From assembly GCA_965216205.1 (NCBI GenBank), contig OZ244139.1:6200001-6264000 (forward strand): 64,000 nucleotides of DNA, read 5' to 3'. The notes under the pieces were generated by a model. It worked only from the letters and a program-made list of their open reading frames with translations. It made no database searches and was not told where the DNA came from. Every line of letters starts with the position of its first letter. Within the stretch, counting starts at the first letter, position 1. The translations under genes and the position numbers were made by a program. This document shows positions 24,268 through 31,908 of this stretch, piece by piece. This DNA is from CADEDH01 sp965216205 (GTDB lineage Bacteria; Actinomycetota; Acidimicrobiia; Acidimicrobiales; SZUA-35).

Positions 24268-25769
24268 CAGCGCACGCTCCTCCTGCTCGACTCCGCGGCA
24301 CTGGCCAGCCCGAGCCCGATCGCGACCAGCCCGTAGGCCAGTACCGGCCAGAAGCCGACGCGGCTCGCCAGCGTCCGACCGTCCCGCAACGCCACCCGGT
24401 GCTGCAGCACCGCCCGCTCGCTGATGCCGGTTCGCTGCACGACATCCCCGTCGGGATCGACGACGGCGGAGAACCCCGTGGGGGCCACCTGGAGCACCCA
24501 ACGGTCGTTCTCCACCGCCCGCAGCTGGTTCGACGCGATCTGCTGGGTCTGGACCTGGGTGAGCCAATACGACGAGCCGTTGGTGGGGTTGGTCAACAAC
24601 TGGGCGCCTTCCCGCACCGCATGACGACTGCGGGTCTCGAAGAAGCCCTCCCACGAGATCGCCACCCCCACCGGGCCCACCGGGGTCTCCAGCACCGGCG
24701 CCGCCTCACCCGGGAGCACGTCGAGGCGGGGGATCTCGTCGTTGAACACCTCGACGAGTGGCCGCAGCGGCACGTACTCGCCGAACGGCACGAGGCGAAC
24801 CTTGTCGTACCGGTCGATCTCGGTGCCGTCCGGCGTGATCGTCGATTGGTAGTTGACGGTGTGCTCGTTCGAGACCCGCATGAACCACCCGGCGAGCACG
24901 CTCGCGTCGTGCTCGGCGGCGACAGCGTTCACGAGGCGGCGGGCGTCGGGCTCGGTCAGGAACCGGCCGGGGTTCACCACGTTCTCCGGCCACACGATCA
25001 GGTCCACCGGACCGTCGATGAGCCGGCTCGCCTCAACGTGGCGCCCGAGCACGACCGGCTGTTGGTCGGACGACGCCCTCGTCCGCTGCGGACCGCCGCC
25101 CTGGACGAGGGCGACGTCGATCTCGTCGACCACCTCGGATCGGGGATGGGCGAGCGCCGCCACCAGCAGCACCGCCACCGCCCCCGCCCCGAGAGCGGCG
25201 GTGCGAGGCTCCCGTCGAGCCAGTGCGGCGAGCGCCTGCCCGAGCACCACCACCGCCACCACCACGAGCAACGGCCCCCCGACCCTGGCCAGGTCGAGCA
25301 GCGGGGTCTCCACCTGGCTCATCGCCAGGTGGGCCAGGGGGATGCCGCCGAACGGCCACGACCATCGGGCCAGCTCGGCCACGGCCATCGCCCCTGGCAG
25401 TACGAATCGCCGGTACCGACCACCCGGGGTGAGGGCGGCGGCCACGCCGTAGTAGGCGGCGAGGAAGCCGGCCGCTCCGAGGTAGGTGGGCGTGAGGTCG
25501 TACATCCACACCATCGCCGGGTAGAGCCATGCCGAGGCAACGAGCCACGCCCGCCGGAACCGGACGGGCCAGGGCTGATCCGCGAGCAGGCGATCGAGGA
25601 GGGCGATCCCGACGAAGGCGAGCGGCCACCAGCCCCATGGCGGCATCGACGCCGCGATAGCCAACCCGGCAACGATCGCCTCGAGCACCACCATCATCCG
25701 TCGCGGTTGCGCTCGTCCGTCGGCACCGGGCCCGTCACCGGTCATCGCTTCCGGCGCCGTGACCGTCAT
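24267..25769 (-). CDS. lnt: Apolipoprotein N-acyltransferase homologue with Cys-to-Ser change
   Basis: 500 residues: about six N-terminal membrane helices, then a nitrilase-type catalytic domain, then a last C-terminal helix. The Glu (WPENV, E262) and the Lys (YDKVRLVPFGEY, K323) of the Lnt triad are present. Where the family has its nucleophile in ICYE, this protein reads ISWE: codon TCG at 24654-24656, S372. Spacing between the three sites matches E. coli Lnt (E267, K335, C387), so the alignment is not in doubt. Lnt adds the third acyl chain to lipoproteins; with Ser the activity is uncertain. Mycobacteria carry a second Lnt-like protein with the same kind of change, as I recall. This protein may be inactive, use Ser, or do another job. 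Confidence 0.85.
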   Translation of the reverse strand: MTVTAPEAMTGDGPGADGRAQPRRMMVVLEAIVAGLAIAASMPPWGWWPLAFVGIALLDRLLADQPWPVRFRRAWLVASAWLYPAMVWMYDLTPTYLGAAGFLAAYYGVAAALTPGGRYRRFVLPGAMAVAELARWSWPFGGIPLAHLAMSQVETPLLDLARVGGPLLVVVAVVVLGQALAALARREPRTAALGAGAVAVLLVAALAHPRSEVVDEIDVALVQGGGPQRTRASSDQQPVVLGRHVEASRLIDGPVDLIVWPENVVNPGRFLTEPDARRLVNAVAAEHDASVLAGWFMRVSNEHTVNYQSTITPDGTEIDRYDKVRLVPFGEYVPLRPLVEVFNDEIPRLDVLPGEAAPVLETPVGPVGVAISWEGFFETRSRHAVREGAQLLTNPTNGSSYWLTQVQTQQIASNQLRAVENDRWVLQVAPTGFSAVVDPDGDVVQRTGISERAVLQHRVALRDGRTLASRVGFWPVLAYGLVAIGLGLASAAESSRRSVR

Positions 25770-25842
25770 CGAGCCGCCGTCCGCGCCGTGGTCGGATCAG
25801 GCCGATCGACGGTGAGCCGCCCGTCGGTCGGCCCGGCGTCCG

Positions 25843-27351
25843 TCATCGAGCGACGGCCGAGGCTGCGGCCCGTCGGCCTCCGTCGATGCAGGCGGGGATG
25901 CCGATGCCCCGATAGGCGGCGCCAACCACCTGCACGTGGGGGGCGTCGGCTGCGAGGGCGGCCTCGATCCGATCGACTCGGGCGCCGTGACCCGGCGTGT
26001 ACTGGGGGAACGCCCGTTGCCAGCGATGAACCCGGGTGGCGGTCGGCTCGCCGTCGATCGGCACCACCGAGCAAAGCTCGTCGAGGAGGGTGGCTGCGAG
26101 CTGCTCGTCGGTCAACACGGCCGGTCGGTCGTCGCCGAACCGGCCGGACGTGAGTCGGATCAGCACCGTCCCGGGCCGCCGGTAGTGGGCCCACTTCGTG
26201 CTGAACCAGGTGGAGGCCGTGATCATCGTGCCATCGACCCGGGGGAAGAGGATCCCCGACGCGTCCAGTTCCCGATCGAGTGCCGACAACGGCAGCTCCA
26301 CCGTCACCTGGGCCACCGATGCGTACTCGATCGAGGCCAGCTCGTCGGCCGCCGTCGGGCTGACCGGCGCCAACAACTTGGCCGCCGCATCGGCCGGCGT
26401 GGCGACGATCACCGCGTCGGCTGGACCCGCATCGTCGAGCGTGGCCAACGGCGCCCGGAGCCGGAGGTCGGCGACCGGCCCCCATCCCCGTGATCCGCCA
26501 GTACTTGTTCCCGAGCCGCCGGCGACGCCGGAGTCACCGGAGTTGCCGGTCGCGCCGGTGCCGGCTCCGACCGTCGAGCCCGATTCGGGGCCAGGGCGGG
26601 AGGCGGGATCGGGGTCGAGGAGCGCCTCGACGAGGGCGTCGATGATCCTCGCGATCCCCCCGGGCAGACCGAAGAACACCGGTTCCGCCTCGGCCGTCCC
26701 GAGGGTCGGGCCAGCCGTCGGTCGCAGCGCCCGGAGTCCCTCGATCAGCGACGGCGACCGGCCGACGGCGGCGGCCAGCAGCGGAGCCCCCGCAGTGAGG
26801 CTGAGGCGGTCGATGTCGGACGCGTTGATCCCGCCGAGCAGCGGATCGATGAGGCGGTCGGTGACCTCGTCGCCGAGGCGGGCCCGGCAGAGCGCACCGA
26901 CCGAGATGTCGCCGCCGTCGAGCGGCGTGGCCGGAAGCTCGAGATCCCTCGCCGCCGCAGCGACCCCGTCGGCCGACACGAGACCCGACGCTGCGAGTTC
27001 GTCGAGGTCGGTCGGGACGCCGAGCATCGACCCCGTCGGCAGTGGGTGGAGCGTGCCGCCGGCCACCACATAGGCCGGCACCGGGGCCACCGGGCTGGTC
27101 AGCTCGGCATCGAGCCCGAGGTCGGCGCACAGCCGCCGGCCGGCCTCGGCTCTGGCGAGGAAGGTGTCGGGCCCCGCATCGACGGGCCGGTCGCCGACCG
27201 GGCTGGTGAGGATCTTGCCGCCCCAGCGGTCGCCCGCCTCGAGGACCGTCACCGCCCACCCGGCCCGGCGCAGATCGAAGGCTGCGCTCAGACCGCTGAT
27301 CCCACCGCCGACGACGACCGCCCGACGGTCGCCGCCCGCCACCGCAGGCAT
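25843..27351 (-). CDS. hemG: Coproporphyrinogen/protoporphyrinogen oxidase (HemY/CgoX type)
   Basis: 502 residues. The FAD-binding start is VVVGGGISGLSAAFDLRRAG, followed by the RWGGKI and GPDTFL elements of HemY-type oxidases, and ends with the second FAD motif (AAYRGIGIPACIDGGRRAA). This oxygen-dependent flavoenzyme oxidises coproporphyrinogen III to coproporphyrin III in the Gram-positive pathway that ends with HemQ, encoded at the start of the window. An insertion of ~40 Gly/Ser/Thr-rich residues (about 26480-26620) interrupts the domain and is unusual for the family. The ATG shares one base with the hemE stop. Symbol use varies (hemG, hemY, cgoX). Confidence 0.92.
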   Translation of the reverse strand: MPAVAGGDRRAVVVGGGISGLSAAFDLRRAGWAVTVLEAGDRWGGKILTSPVGDRPVDAGPDTFLARAEAGRRLCADLGLDAELTSPVAPVPAYVVAGGTLHPLPTGSMLGVPTDLDELAASGLVSADGVAAAARDLELPATPLDGGDISVGALCRARLGDEVTDRLIDPLLGGINASDIDRLSLTAGAPLLAAAVGRSPSLIEGLRALRPTAGPTLGTAEAEPVFFGLPGGIARIIDALVEALLDPDPASRPGPESGSTVGAGTGATGNSGDSGVAGGSGTSTGGSRGWGPVADLRLRAPLATLDDAGPADAVIVATPADAAAKLLAPVSPTAADELASIEYASVAQVTVELPLSALDRELDASGILFPRVDGTMITASTWFSTKWAHYRRPGTVLIRLTSGRFGDDRPAVLTDEQLAATLLDELCSVVPIDGEPTATRVHRWQRAFPQYTPGHGARVDRIEAALAADAPHVQVVGAAYRGIGIPACIDGGRRAAASAVAR

Positions 27352-28475
27352 CACACGAGCGCCTCGGCTCGGCCCTCGGCGTGGACCAGCGCAACGACCC
27401 GCTCGAGGATCTCGGGGTTCGTCTCGGGGAGCACGCCATGACCGAGGTTGAAGATGTGCCCGGGGTGGCCGCCGTTGTCGGCGAGCACCCGCCGGACCTC
27501 GGCCTCCACCGTGGGCCACGGCGCCAGGCACAACGCGGGGTCGAGGTTGCCCTGCAGGGCGACCCGGCCGCCGGTCCGCTCCCTCGCGGTGGCCAGTCTC
27601 GTGCGGAAGTCGACACCGACCACGTCGGCCCCGACGTCGGCGAACTGATCGAGCAGATCGCCGGTGTTCGTGCCGAAGTGGATCGTCGGCACGCCGAGGT
27701 CGGCCATGGCTCCCAGGATCCGCTCGCTGTGGGGGGCGACCGAGCGGCGGTAGTGGTCGGGGTGGAGGACCCCGGCCCACGAGTCGAACAGTTGCACCAC
27801 CGCCGCCCCCGCCTCGACCTGGGCGGTGAGGGTGGTGATGGCGAGGTCGGCGAGGCGGTCGCACAGGTCCGACCACAGCGCCGGCTCCGACGCCATGAGC
27901 GACTTCACCTTCGCGTGGTTCTTCGACGGGCGCCCCTCGACCATGTAGGCGGCCAGCGTGAACGGGGCTCCGGCGAAGCCGATGAGGGGCACGCTCAGCT
28001 CGCTGACCAGGATCTCGATCGTCTCGGTCTGGAACGCCAGATCGACGGCCGGGTCGAGCGGACGGAGTCGGTCGAGGTCGGCGGCCGAGGTGAACGGGTG
28101 CTCGCACTCCGGTCCCACACCGGGGGTGATGTCGATCCCGAACCCGCTCGCCCACACCGGAGTGACGATGTCGGAGAAGAGGATCGCCGCGTCGACCCCG
28201 TAGCGGCGGACGGGCTGCAGGGTGATCTCGGCCGCACGGTCGGGCGCCGACACCGCGTCGAGGATGGTGCCCTCGCCCCGCACTGCGAAGTACTCGGGAA
28301 GGGAGCGTCCGGCCTGCCGCATGAACCACACCGGCACCCGTGGACCCGGCTCCTGCCGGATCGCCCGGAGCAGCGCCGGGGTCGTCGGGTCGGCGGTGTC
28401 GTCGCCGTCGGCGGCGGTGGCGGTGGCCGACGGGTCGATCGAGTCGACCGCGTGGTCTGGGGTGGAAGCGCTCAC
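27351..28475 (-). CDS. hemE: Uroporphyrinogen decarboxylase
   Basis: 374 residues. The N-terminal signature PVWFMRQAGRSLPEYFAVR holds the Arg pair that binds the propionates; later come the AILFSDIVTPVWASGFGIDI segment with the catalytic Asp, and GFAGAPFTLAAYMVEG. The enzyme takes the four acetate groups of uroporphyrinogen III to methyls, giving coproporphyrinogen III, which the product of the overlapping hemG gene then oxidises. A GTG start with TAGCGT six bases upstream suggests leaderless transcription of the hemE-hemG pair. An N-terminal ~25-residue Asp/Thr/Ala-rich tail precedes the enzyme. Confidence 0.96.
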   Translation of the reverse strand: MSASTPDHAVDSIDPSATATAADGDDTADPTTPALLRAIRQEPGPRVPVWFMRQAGRSLPEYFAVRGEGTILDAVSAPDRAAEITLQPVRRYGVDAAILFSDIVTPVWASGFGIDITPGVGPECEHPFTSAADLDRLRPLDPAVDLAFQTETIEILVSELSVPLIGFAGAPFTLAAYMVEGRPSKNHAKVKSLMASEPALWSDLCDRLADLAITTLTAQVEAGAAVVQLFDSWAGVLHPDHYRRSVAPHSERILGAMADLGVPTIHFGTNTGDLLDQFADVGADVVGVDFRTRLATARERTGGRVALQGNLDPALCLAPWPTVEAEVRRVLADNGGHPGHIFNLGHGVLPETNPEILERVVALVHAEGRAEALV

Positions 28476-28481
28476 CGCTCC

Positions 28482-28487
28482 ACGCTA
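28482..28487 (-). promoter_or_regulatory. -10 hexamer, leaderless start of hemE
   Basis: On the minus strand TAGCGT, six bases (ggagcg), then GTG at 28475. Together with the helD promoter this forms a compact divergent region of 113 bases. Confidence 0.55.
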
Positions 28488-28533
28488 TCCGCCGCGCTCG
28501 ACCCCAGGTCAGGTCGGGCGGGGCCGTGAGGGG

Positions 28534-28562
28534 TTCTCAGCTCCGGCGAAAGCCCGTAGGAT
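28534..28562 (+). promoter_or_regulatory. Promoter of the helD gene
   Basis: TTCTCA at 28534-28539, 17 bases, then TAGGAT at 28557-28562. The start codon follows 26 bases later, after an AGGAGAG ribosome site, so this gene has a conventional leader, unlike its divergent neighbour hemE. Confidence 0.45.
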
Positions 28563-28588
28563 GGGATGCCCCCTCGGTCAGGAGAGCG

Positions 28589-30673
28589 GTGACTGACACA
28601 CATCCCGAGCTGGCAGCGGAGCAAGCCCACATCGACCTGGCCTACGAGCGACTCGAACACGCACGAGACGAAGCGCTCCGGCTGAAGGACATGGTCGAAG
28701 TCGGACGGGGTGGCACGAATCAAGCCCGCTGGGAGCGGGAGGTCATCAACGAGAACATCGCCAACCGGCTCAACCAGCTCGAGCTGGGGGAGCGGTCGCT
28801 GTGCTTCGGCCGGATCGACCAGTTCGAGGAGGCCGGAGGAGGGAGCTATCACATCGGTCGGATCGCGGTGTCGAGTGAGGCCCAGGAGCCGCTCATCGTC
28901 GACTGGCGAGCCCCGGTGGCCGAGGCGTTCTACCGGGCCACCGGCGGTGATCCCCAGGGCCTGATCCGGCGTCGCCACTTCACCTCCCGGGGTCGCACGG
29001 TGCTCGCCCTCGAAGACGAGTTCTTCGGCGAGGCTGCGGCGTCGGGATCGGTCACGATCAACGGTCGGGAGCTGCGGGGCCAGGGCGCTCTGATCTCCGC
29101 CCTGGAGGAGAACCGCACCGGCCGGCTGACCGACATCATCGGCACGATCCAGGCCGAGCAGGACGAGATCATCCGGGGATCGCTGCCCGGCGTGCTCGTC
29201 GTCCAGGGTGGGCCGGGTACCGGGAAGACCGTCGTCGCCCTCCACCGGGCCGCCTATCTCCTGTACACCCACCGCTTCCCCCTCGACGGCCAAGGCGTGC
29301 TGGTCGTCGGCCCCAACCGGCTCTTCCTCGGCTACATCGAGCAGGTCCTGCCGTCGCTCGGCGAGGCGGGGATCGAGATGGCCGTACTGGCCGACCTCGT
29401 GCGCGAGGTTCGGGTCGCCGGGCGCGATGGGCAGCTCGCGGCGCGGATCAAGGGCGACCTCCGCATGGTCAACCTCGTCCGACGGGCGCTGCGCGACCGA
29501 CAGCGCCCGTGGCGGGAGGATCTCGTCGTGGGGATCGGCGTGCGCCGGGTGCGGGTGCCGGTCGGCGTCAGCGAGACGATCGTGACCGAGGCTCGACGTC
29601 GCTACCGCACCCACAATGCCGCCCGGAAGTTCGTGGTGGCGTCGCTCTACGATGCGCTGGCCGAGCACCATCCCGACGGCATGTCGGCGGAGGCGATCAA
29701 GGAGCAGACGCATGGCTCGCCGATCGTGGCCGAGGCGCTCAACTGGATGTGGCCGGTCCTGACCCCGGCCGAGCTGTTGCACGACCTGTACGGGTCGCGG
29801 GCGCTGATCGCCTCGGCGTCGTCGAAGATGACCGACGACGAGCGGGCCGCGCTGTATCGGCCGTGGGAGGACGAGATGGATGCCGGTCGGGTCGTGTGGA
29901 CCGTCGACGACGTGCCCGTGCTCGACGAGGCCCGCGAGGTGTTGGGCCCCCGGCCGAAGCGGAAGGCCGACGACGACTTCCGGACCTACGGGCACATCGT
30001 GGTCGACGAGGCGCAGGACCTGTCGCCGATGCAGCTGAGGATGCTGACGCGTCGGTCGTTGAACGGGTCGATGACGGTCGTCGGCGACATCGCCCAGTCG
30101 ACGGGGGCGTGGGCCCACAACTCGTGGGACGAGATCCTCGAGCACCTGCCCGAGCGGCGTCCGCCGTCGCTGGCCGAGCTCACCGTCGGCTACCGGATCC
30201 CCGGCCCGGCGATGGAGCTGGCGGGGCGCATCCTCACCGAGGCGGCGCCGGATCTGAAACCGCCGGTGTCGGTCCGCCAGGAGGGCGACGAGCCCCGGTT
30301 CGTGGCCGCCCCATCGGAGGCCGACCTGGTCGAGACGGTGGTGGCGGCTGCCTCGGAGGAGGCGGCAGTCGGCGACACCGGCAACGTGGCCGTGATCTGC
30401 CCGCAGTCGATCTACGACGAGGTGGTGACCGGGTTCGAGGCGGCCGGGGTGCCGGTGGGACGGGCGCCCCGCGACGGCCTCGACCGGCAGATAACGGTGG
30501 TGCCGATCCACCTGGTGAAGGGGCTCGAGGTCGACGCCTCTGTCGTGGTCGAGCCGGCTGCCATCCTCGCCGAGGAACCCCAGGGCGCCCGATCGCTCTA
30601 CGTCGCCTGCACCCGCGCCACCAAGCGCCTCACCATCGTCCACGCAAGCGCCCTCCCCACTCTCCTCACCTGA
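28589..30673 (+). CDS. helD: HelD-type RNA polymerase recycling ATPase (UvrD/Rep-like)
   Basis: 694 residues. The start is coiled coil (AAEQAHIDLAYERLEHARDE), as in HelD. Next come the Walker A loop VVQGGPGTGKTVVALHRAAY, a helical 1B-type insert, the DEAQ motif as VVDEAQDLSPMQLRML, then TVVGDIAQSTGAWAH and a C-terminal YVACTRATKRL motif VI. HelD frees stalled RNA polymerase after transcription by prying open its DNA and RNA channels; some actinobacterial relatives (HelR) also protect against rifampicin. Whether this one does so cannot be seen. The GTG start follows a good AGGAGAG site; a hairpin terminator lies right after the stop. Confidence 0.9.
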   Translation: MTDTHPELAAEQAHIDLAYERLEHARDEALRLKDMVEVGRGGTNQARWEREVINENIANRLNQLELGERSLCFGRIDQFEEAGGGSYHIGRIAVSSEAQEPLIVDWRAPVAEAFYRATGGDPQGLIRRRHFTSRGRTVLALEDEFFGEAAASGSVTINGRELRGQGALISALEENRTGRLTDIIGTIQAEQDEIIRGSLPGVLVVQGGPGTGKTVVALHRAAYLLYTHRFPLDGQGVLVVGPNRLFLGYIEQVLPSLGEAGIEMAVLADLVREVRVAGRDGQLAARIKGDLRMVNLVRRALRDRQRPWREDLVVGIGVRRVRVPVGVSETIVTEARRRYRTHNAARKFVVASLYDALAEHHPDGMSAEAIKEQTHGSPIVAEALNWMWPVLTPAELLHDLYGSRALIASASSKMTDDERAALYRPWEDEMDAGRVVWTVDDVPVLDEAREVLGPRPKRKADDDFRTYGHIVVDEAQDLSPMQLRMLTRRSLNGSMTVVGDIAQSTGAWAHNSWDEILEHLPERRPPSLAELTVGYRIPGPAMELAGRILTEAAPDLKPPVSVRQEGDEPRFVAAPSEADLVETVVAAASEEAAVGDTGNVAVICPQSIYDEVVTGFEAAGVPVGRAPRDGLDRQITVVPIHLVKGLEVDASVVVEPAAILAEEPQGARSLYVACTRATKRLTIVHASALPTLLT

Positions 30674-30689
30674 TCCACCGCCGCACACG

Positions 30690-30706
30690 GCGGCCCTCCG
30701 GGCCGC
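30690..30706 (+). terminator. Hairpin after helD
   Basis: GCGGCCC TCC GGGCCGC: a perfect 7-bp GC stem with a three-base loop, 17 bases after the stop. There is no T-tract, as is common in very GC-rich actinobacteria. Confidence 0.55.
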
Positions 30707-30733
30707 ACACCGGTGTCAGACACATCGTGCGGG
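30705..30733. repeat. Copy of the 49-kb palindrome arm (single arm)
   Basis: GCACACCGGTGTCAGACACA then TCGTGCGGG matches the left arm at 49082-49110 with one change. Only one arm is present here. It starts inside the base of the helD hairpin. Confidence 0.7.
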
Positions 30734-30763
30734 GGTCGTCGCCGCTCGGCGGCTGCGTCGCTG

Positions 30764-30876
30764 CCGTTCTGGCGGACGTACGGCCCACCGACTGCCGTTC
30801 CGGCGGACCCAGCTCCCAGTTCCGAGACCTCCGTCCGCCAGAACGGTGACGAGCGGGCGTAACGTCCGCCGGAACG
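30764..30876. repeat. Interleaved inverted repeats (two pairs)
   Basis: CCGTTCTGGCGGAC at 30764-30777 is perfectly inverted at 30833-30846 (14 bases). CGTTCCGGCGGAC at 30796-30808 is perfectly inverted at 30864-30876 (13 bases). The two direct copies and the two inverse copies are each 31 bases apart, so a 31-base unit was duplicated and the pair then appears inverted. The element fills most of the gap between helD and the LLM gene. Confidence 0.85.
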
Positions 30877-30903
30877 ATCGGGGTGGGTGGGCGTGGGCGC
30901 TCG

Positions 30904-30909
30904 TAGGCT
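30904..30909 (+). promoter_or_regulatory. -10 hexamer for the LLM oxidoreductase
   Basis: TAGGCT, eight bases, then ATG at 30918. It lies just beyond the inverted repeats. The leader would be at most a few bases. Confidence 0.45.
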
Positions 30910-30917
30910 ACGACGCC

Positions 30918-31850
30918 ATGGTTCGACCCTTTCGATTCGGTGTCCAGACCCCGACGGCCGGGAGCCGGGCCGAGTGGGTGGAGCTCGCCCGCAAGATCGA
31001 GGATCGGGGATACAGCGTCCTCACGATGCCCGACCATTTCGACGGCCAGCTCGCGCCGTCGGTCGCCCTGATGGCCGCCGCCGACGCCACCGAGGTGCTC
31101 CGCATCGGCGCGCTCGTGTGGTGCAACGACTACCGCCACCCCGTGGTGTTCGCCAAGGAGGCGGCAACGCTCGACCTCCTGTCGGACGGTCGGCTCGAGC
31201 TCGGCATCGGTGCCGGCTGGATGGCCGCCGACTACGAGCAGGCCGGCATCGACCACGACCCGGCCGGCGTACGCATCGACCGCATGGTCGAGTCGGTCGA
31301 GGTGTTGCGGGGCCTCTTCGCCGATGGCCCGTTCAGCTACGACGGTGAGCACTACACGATCGACGGCCTCGACGCCCTGCCGAAGCCGCACCAGCGCCCC
31401 CACCCCCCATTCCTGATCGGTGGTGGTGGGCCTCGCATGCTGCGCACGGCCGGTCGGCTGGCCGACATCGTGGGGGTCAACCCGAACATGTCGTCCGGCG
31501 TGATCGACGCCGACACAGCCATCGACGCCACTGCCGACCGCTACGCCCAGAAGGTCGACTGGGTGCGGGAGGGCGCCGGTGATCGGTTCGACGACATCGA
31601 GCTCCAGGTCCGCACGTTCGTGGTGCAGGTGACCGACGACCGGAAGGCCACCGCCGAGGCACTGTCGGGGGCCATGAACATCTCGATCGAGGAGGGGCTG
31701 GCGTCGCCGCTGGCCCTGATCGGCACGACGGCCCAGATCGCCGACGATCTCCGGGAGCGCCGGGAGCGATACGGGTTCAGCTACATCGTGGTCGGCGCCG
31801 ACGAGCTCGACGCCTTTGCCCCGGTCGTGGCCGAGCTCGCCGGCACCTGA
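30918..31850 (+). CDS. LLM class F420-dependent oxidoreductase
   Basis: 310 residues of the luciferase-like TIM barrel. The start (FRFGVQTPTAGSRAEWVELA) and YSVLTMPDHFDGQLAP match the F420-dependent subgroup rather than FMN luciferases. Later landmarks are LGIGAGWMAADYEQAGI, the RPHPPFLIGGGGPRMLRTAG segment typical of the family, and the closing YGFSYIVVGADELDAFAP. Enzymes of this kind use reduced F420 to reduce or oxidise small molecules such as sugars, quinones or xenobiotics; the substrate is unknown. It is a single-gene unit between helD and lhr. Confidence 0.88.
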   Translation: MVRPFRFGVQTPTAGSRAEWVELARKIEDRGYSVLTMPDHFDGQLAPSVALMAAADATEVLRIGALVWCNDYRHPVVFAKEAATLDLLSDGRLELGIGAGWMAADYEQAGIDHDPAGVRIDRMVESVEVLRGLFADGPFSYDGEHYTIDGLDALPKPHQRPHPPFLIGGGGPRMLRTAGRLADIVGVNPNMSSGVIDADTAIDATADRYAQKVDWVREGAGDRFDDIELQVRTFVVQVTDDRKATAEALSGAMNISIEEGLASPLALIGTTAQIADDLRERRERYGFSYIVVGADELDAFAPVVAELAGT

Positions 31851-31857
31851 CCGACAC

Positions 31858-31886
31858 CCGCACGAAGTGCCTGGCACCGACGTGCT
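31858..31886. repeat. Diverged copy of the 49-kb palindrome arm
   Basis: CCGCACGAAGTGCCTGGCAC followed by CGACGTGC matches the right arm at 49124-49152 with about four changes. It is a single arm in the upstream region of lhr, ending 11 bases before the lhr -10 hexamer. Confidence 0.6.
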
Positions 31887-31896
31887 GGGGTGGGCG

Positions 31897-31902
31897 TAGC
31901 CT
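31897..31902 (+). promoter_or_regulatory. -10 hexamer, leaderless start of lhr
   Basis: TAGCCT, six bases (ggaggg), then GTG at 31909. The spacer looks like a ribosome site but touches the start codon, so leaderless initiation is more likely. Confidence 0.55.
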
Positions 31903-31908
31903 GGAGGG

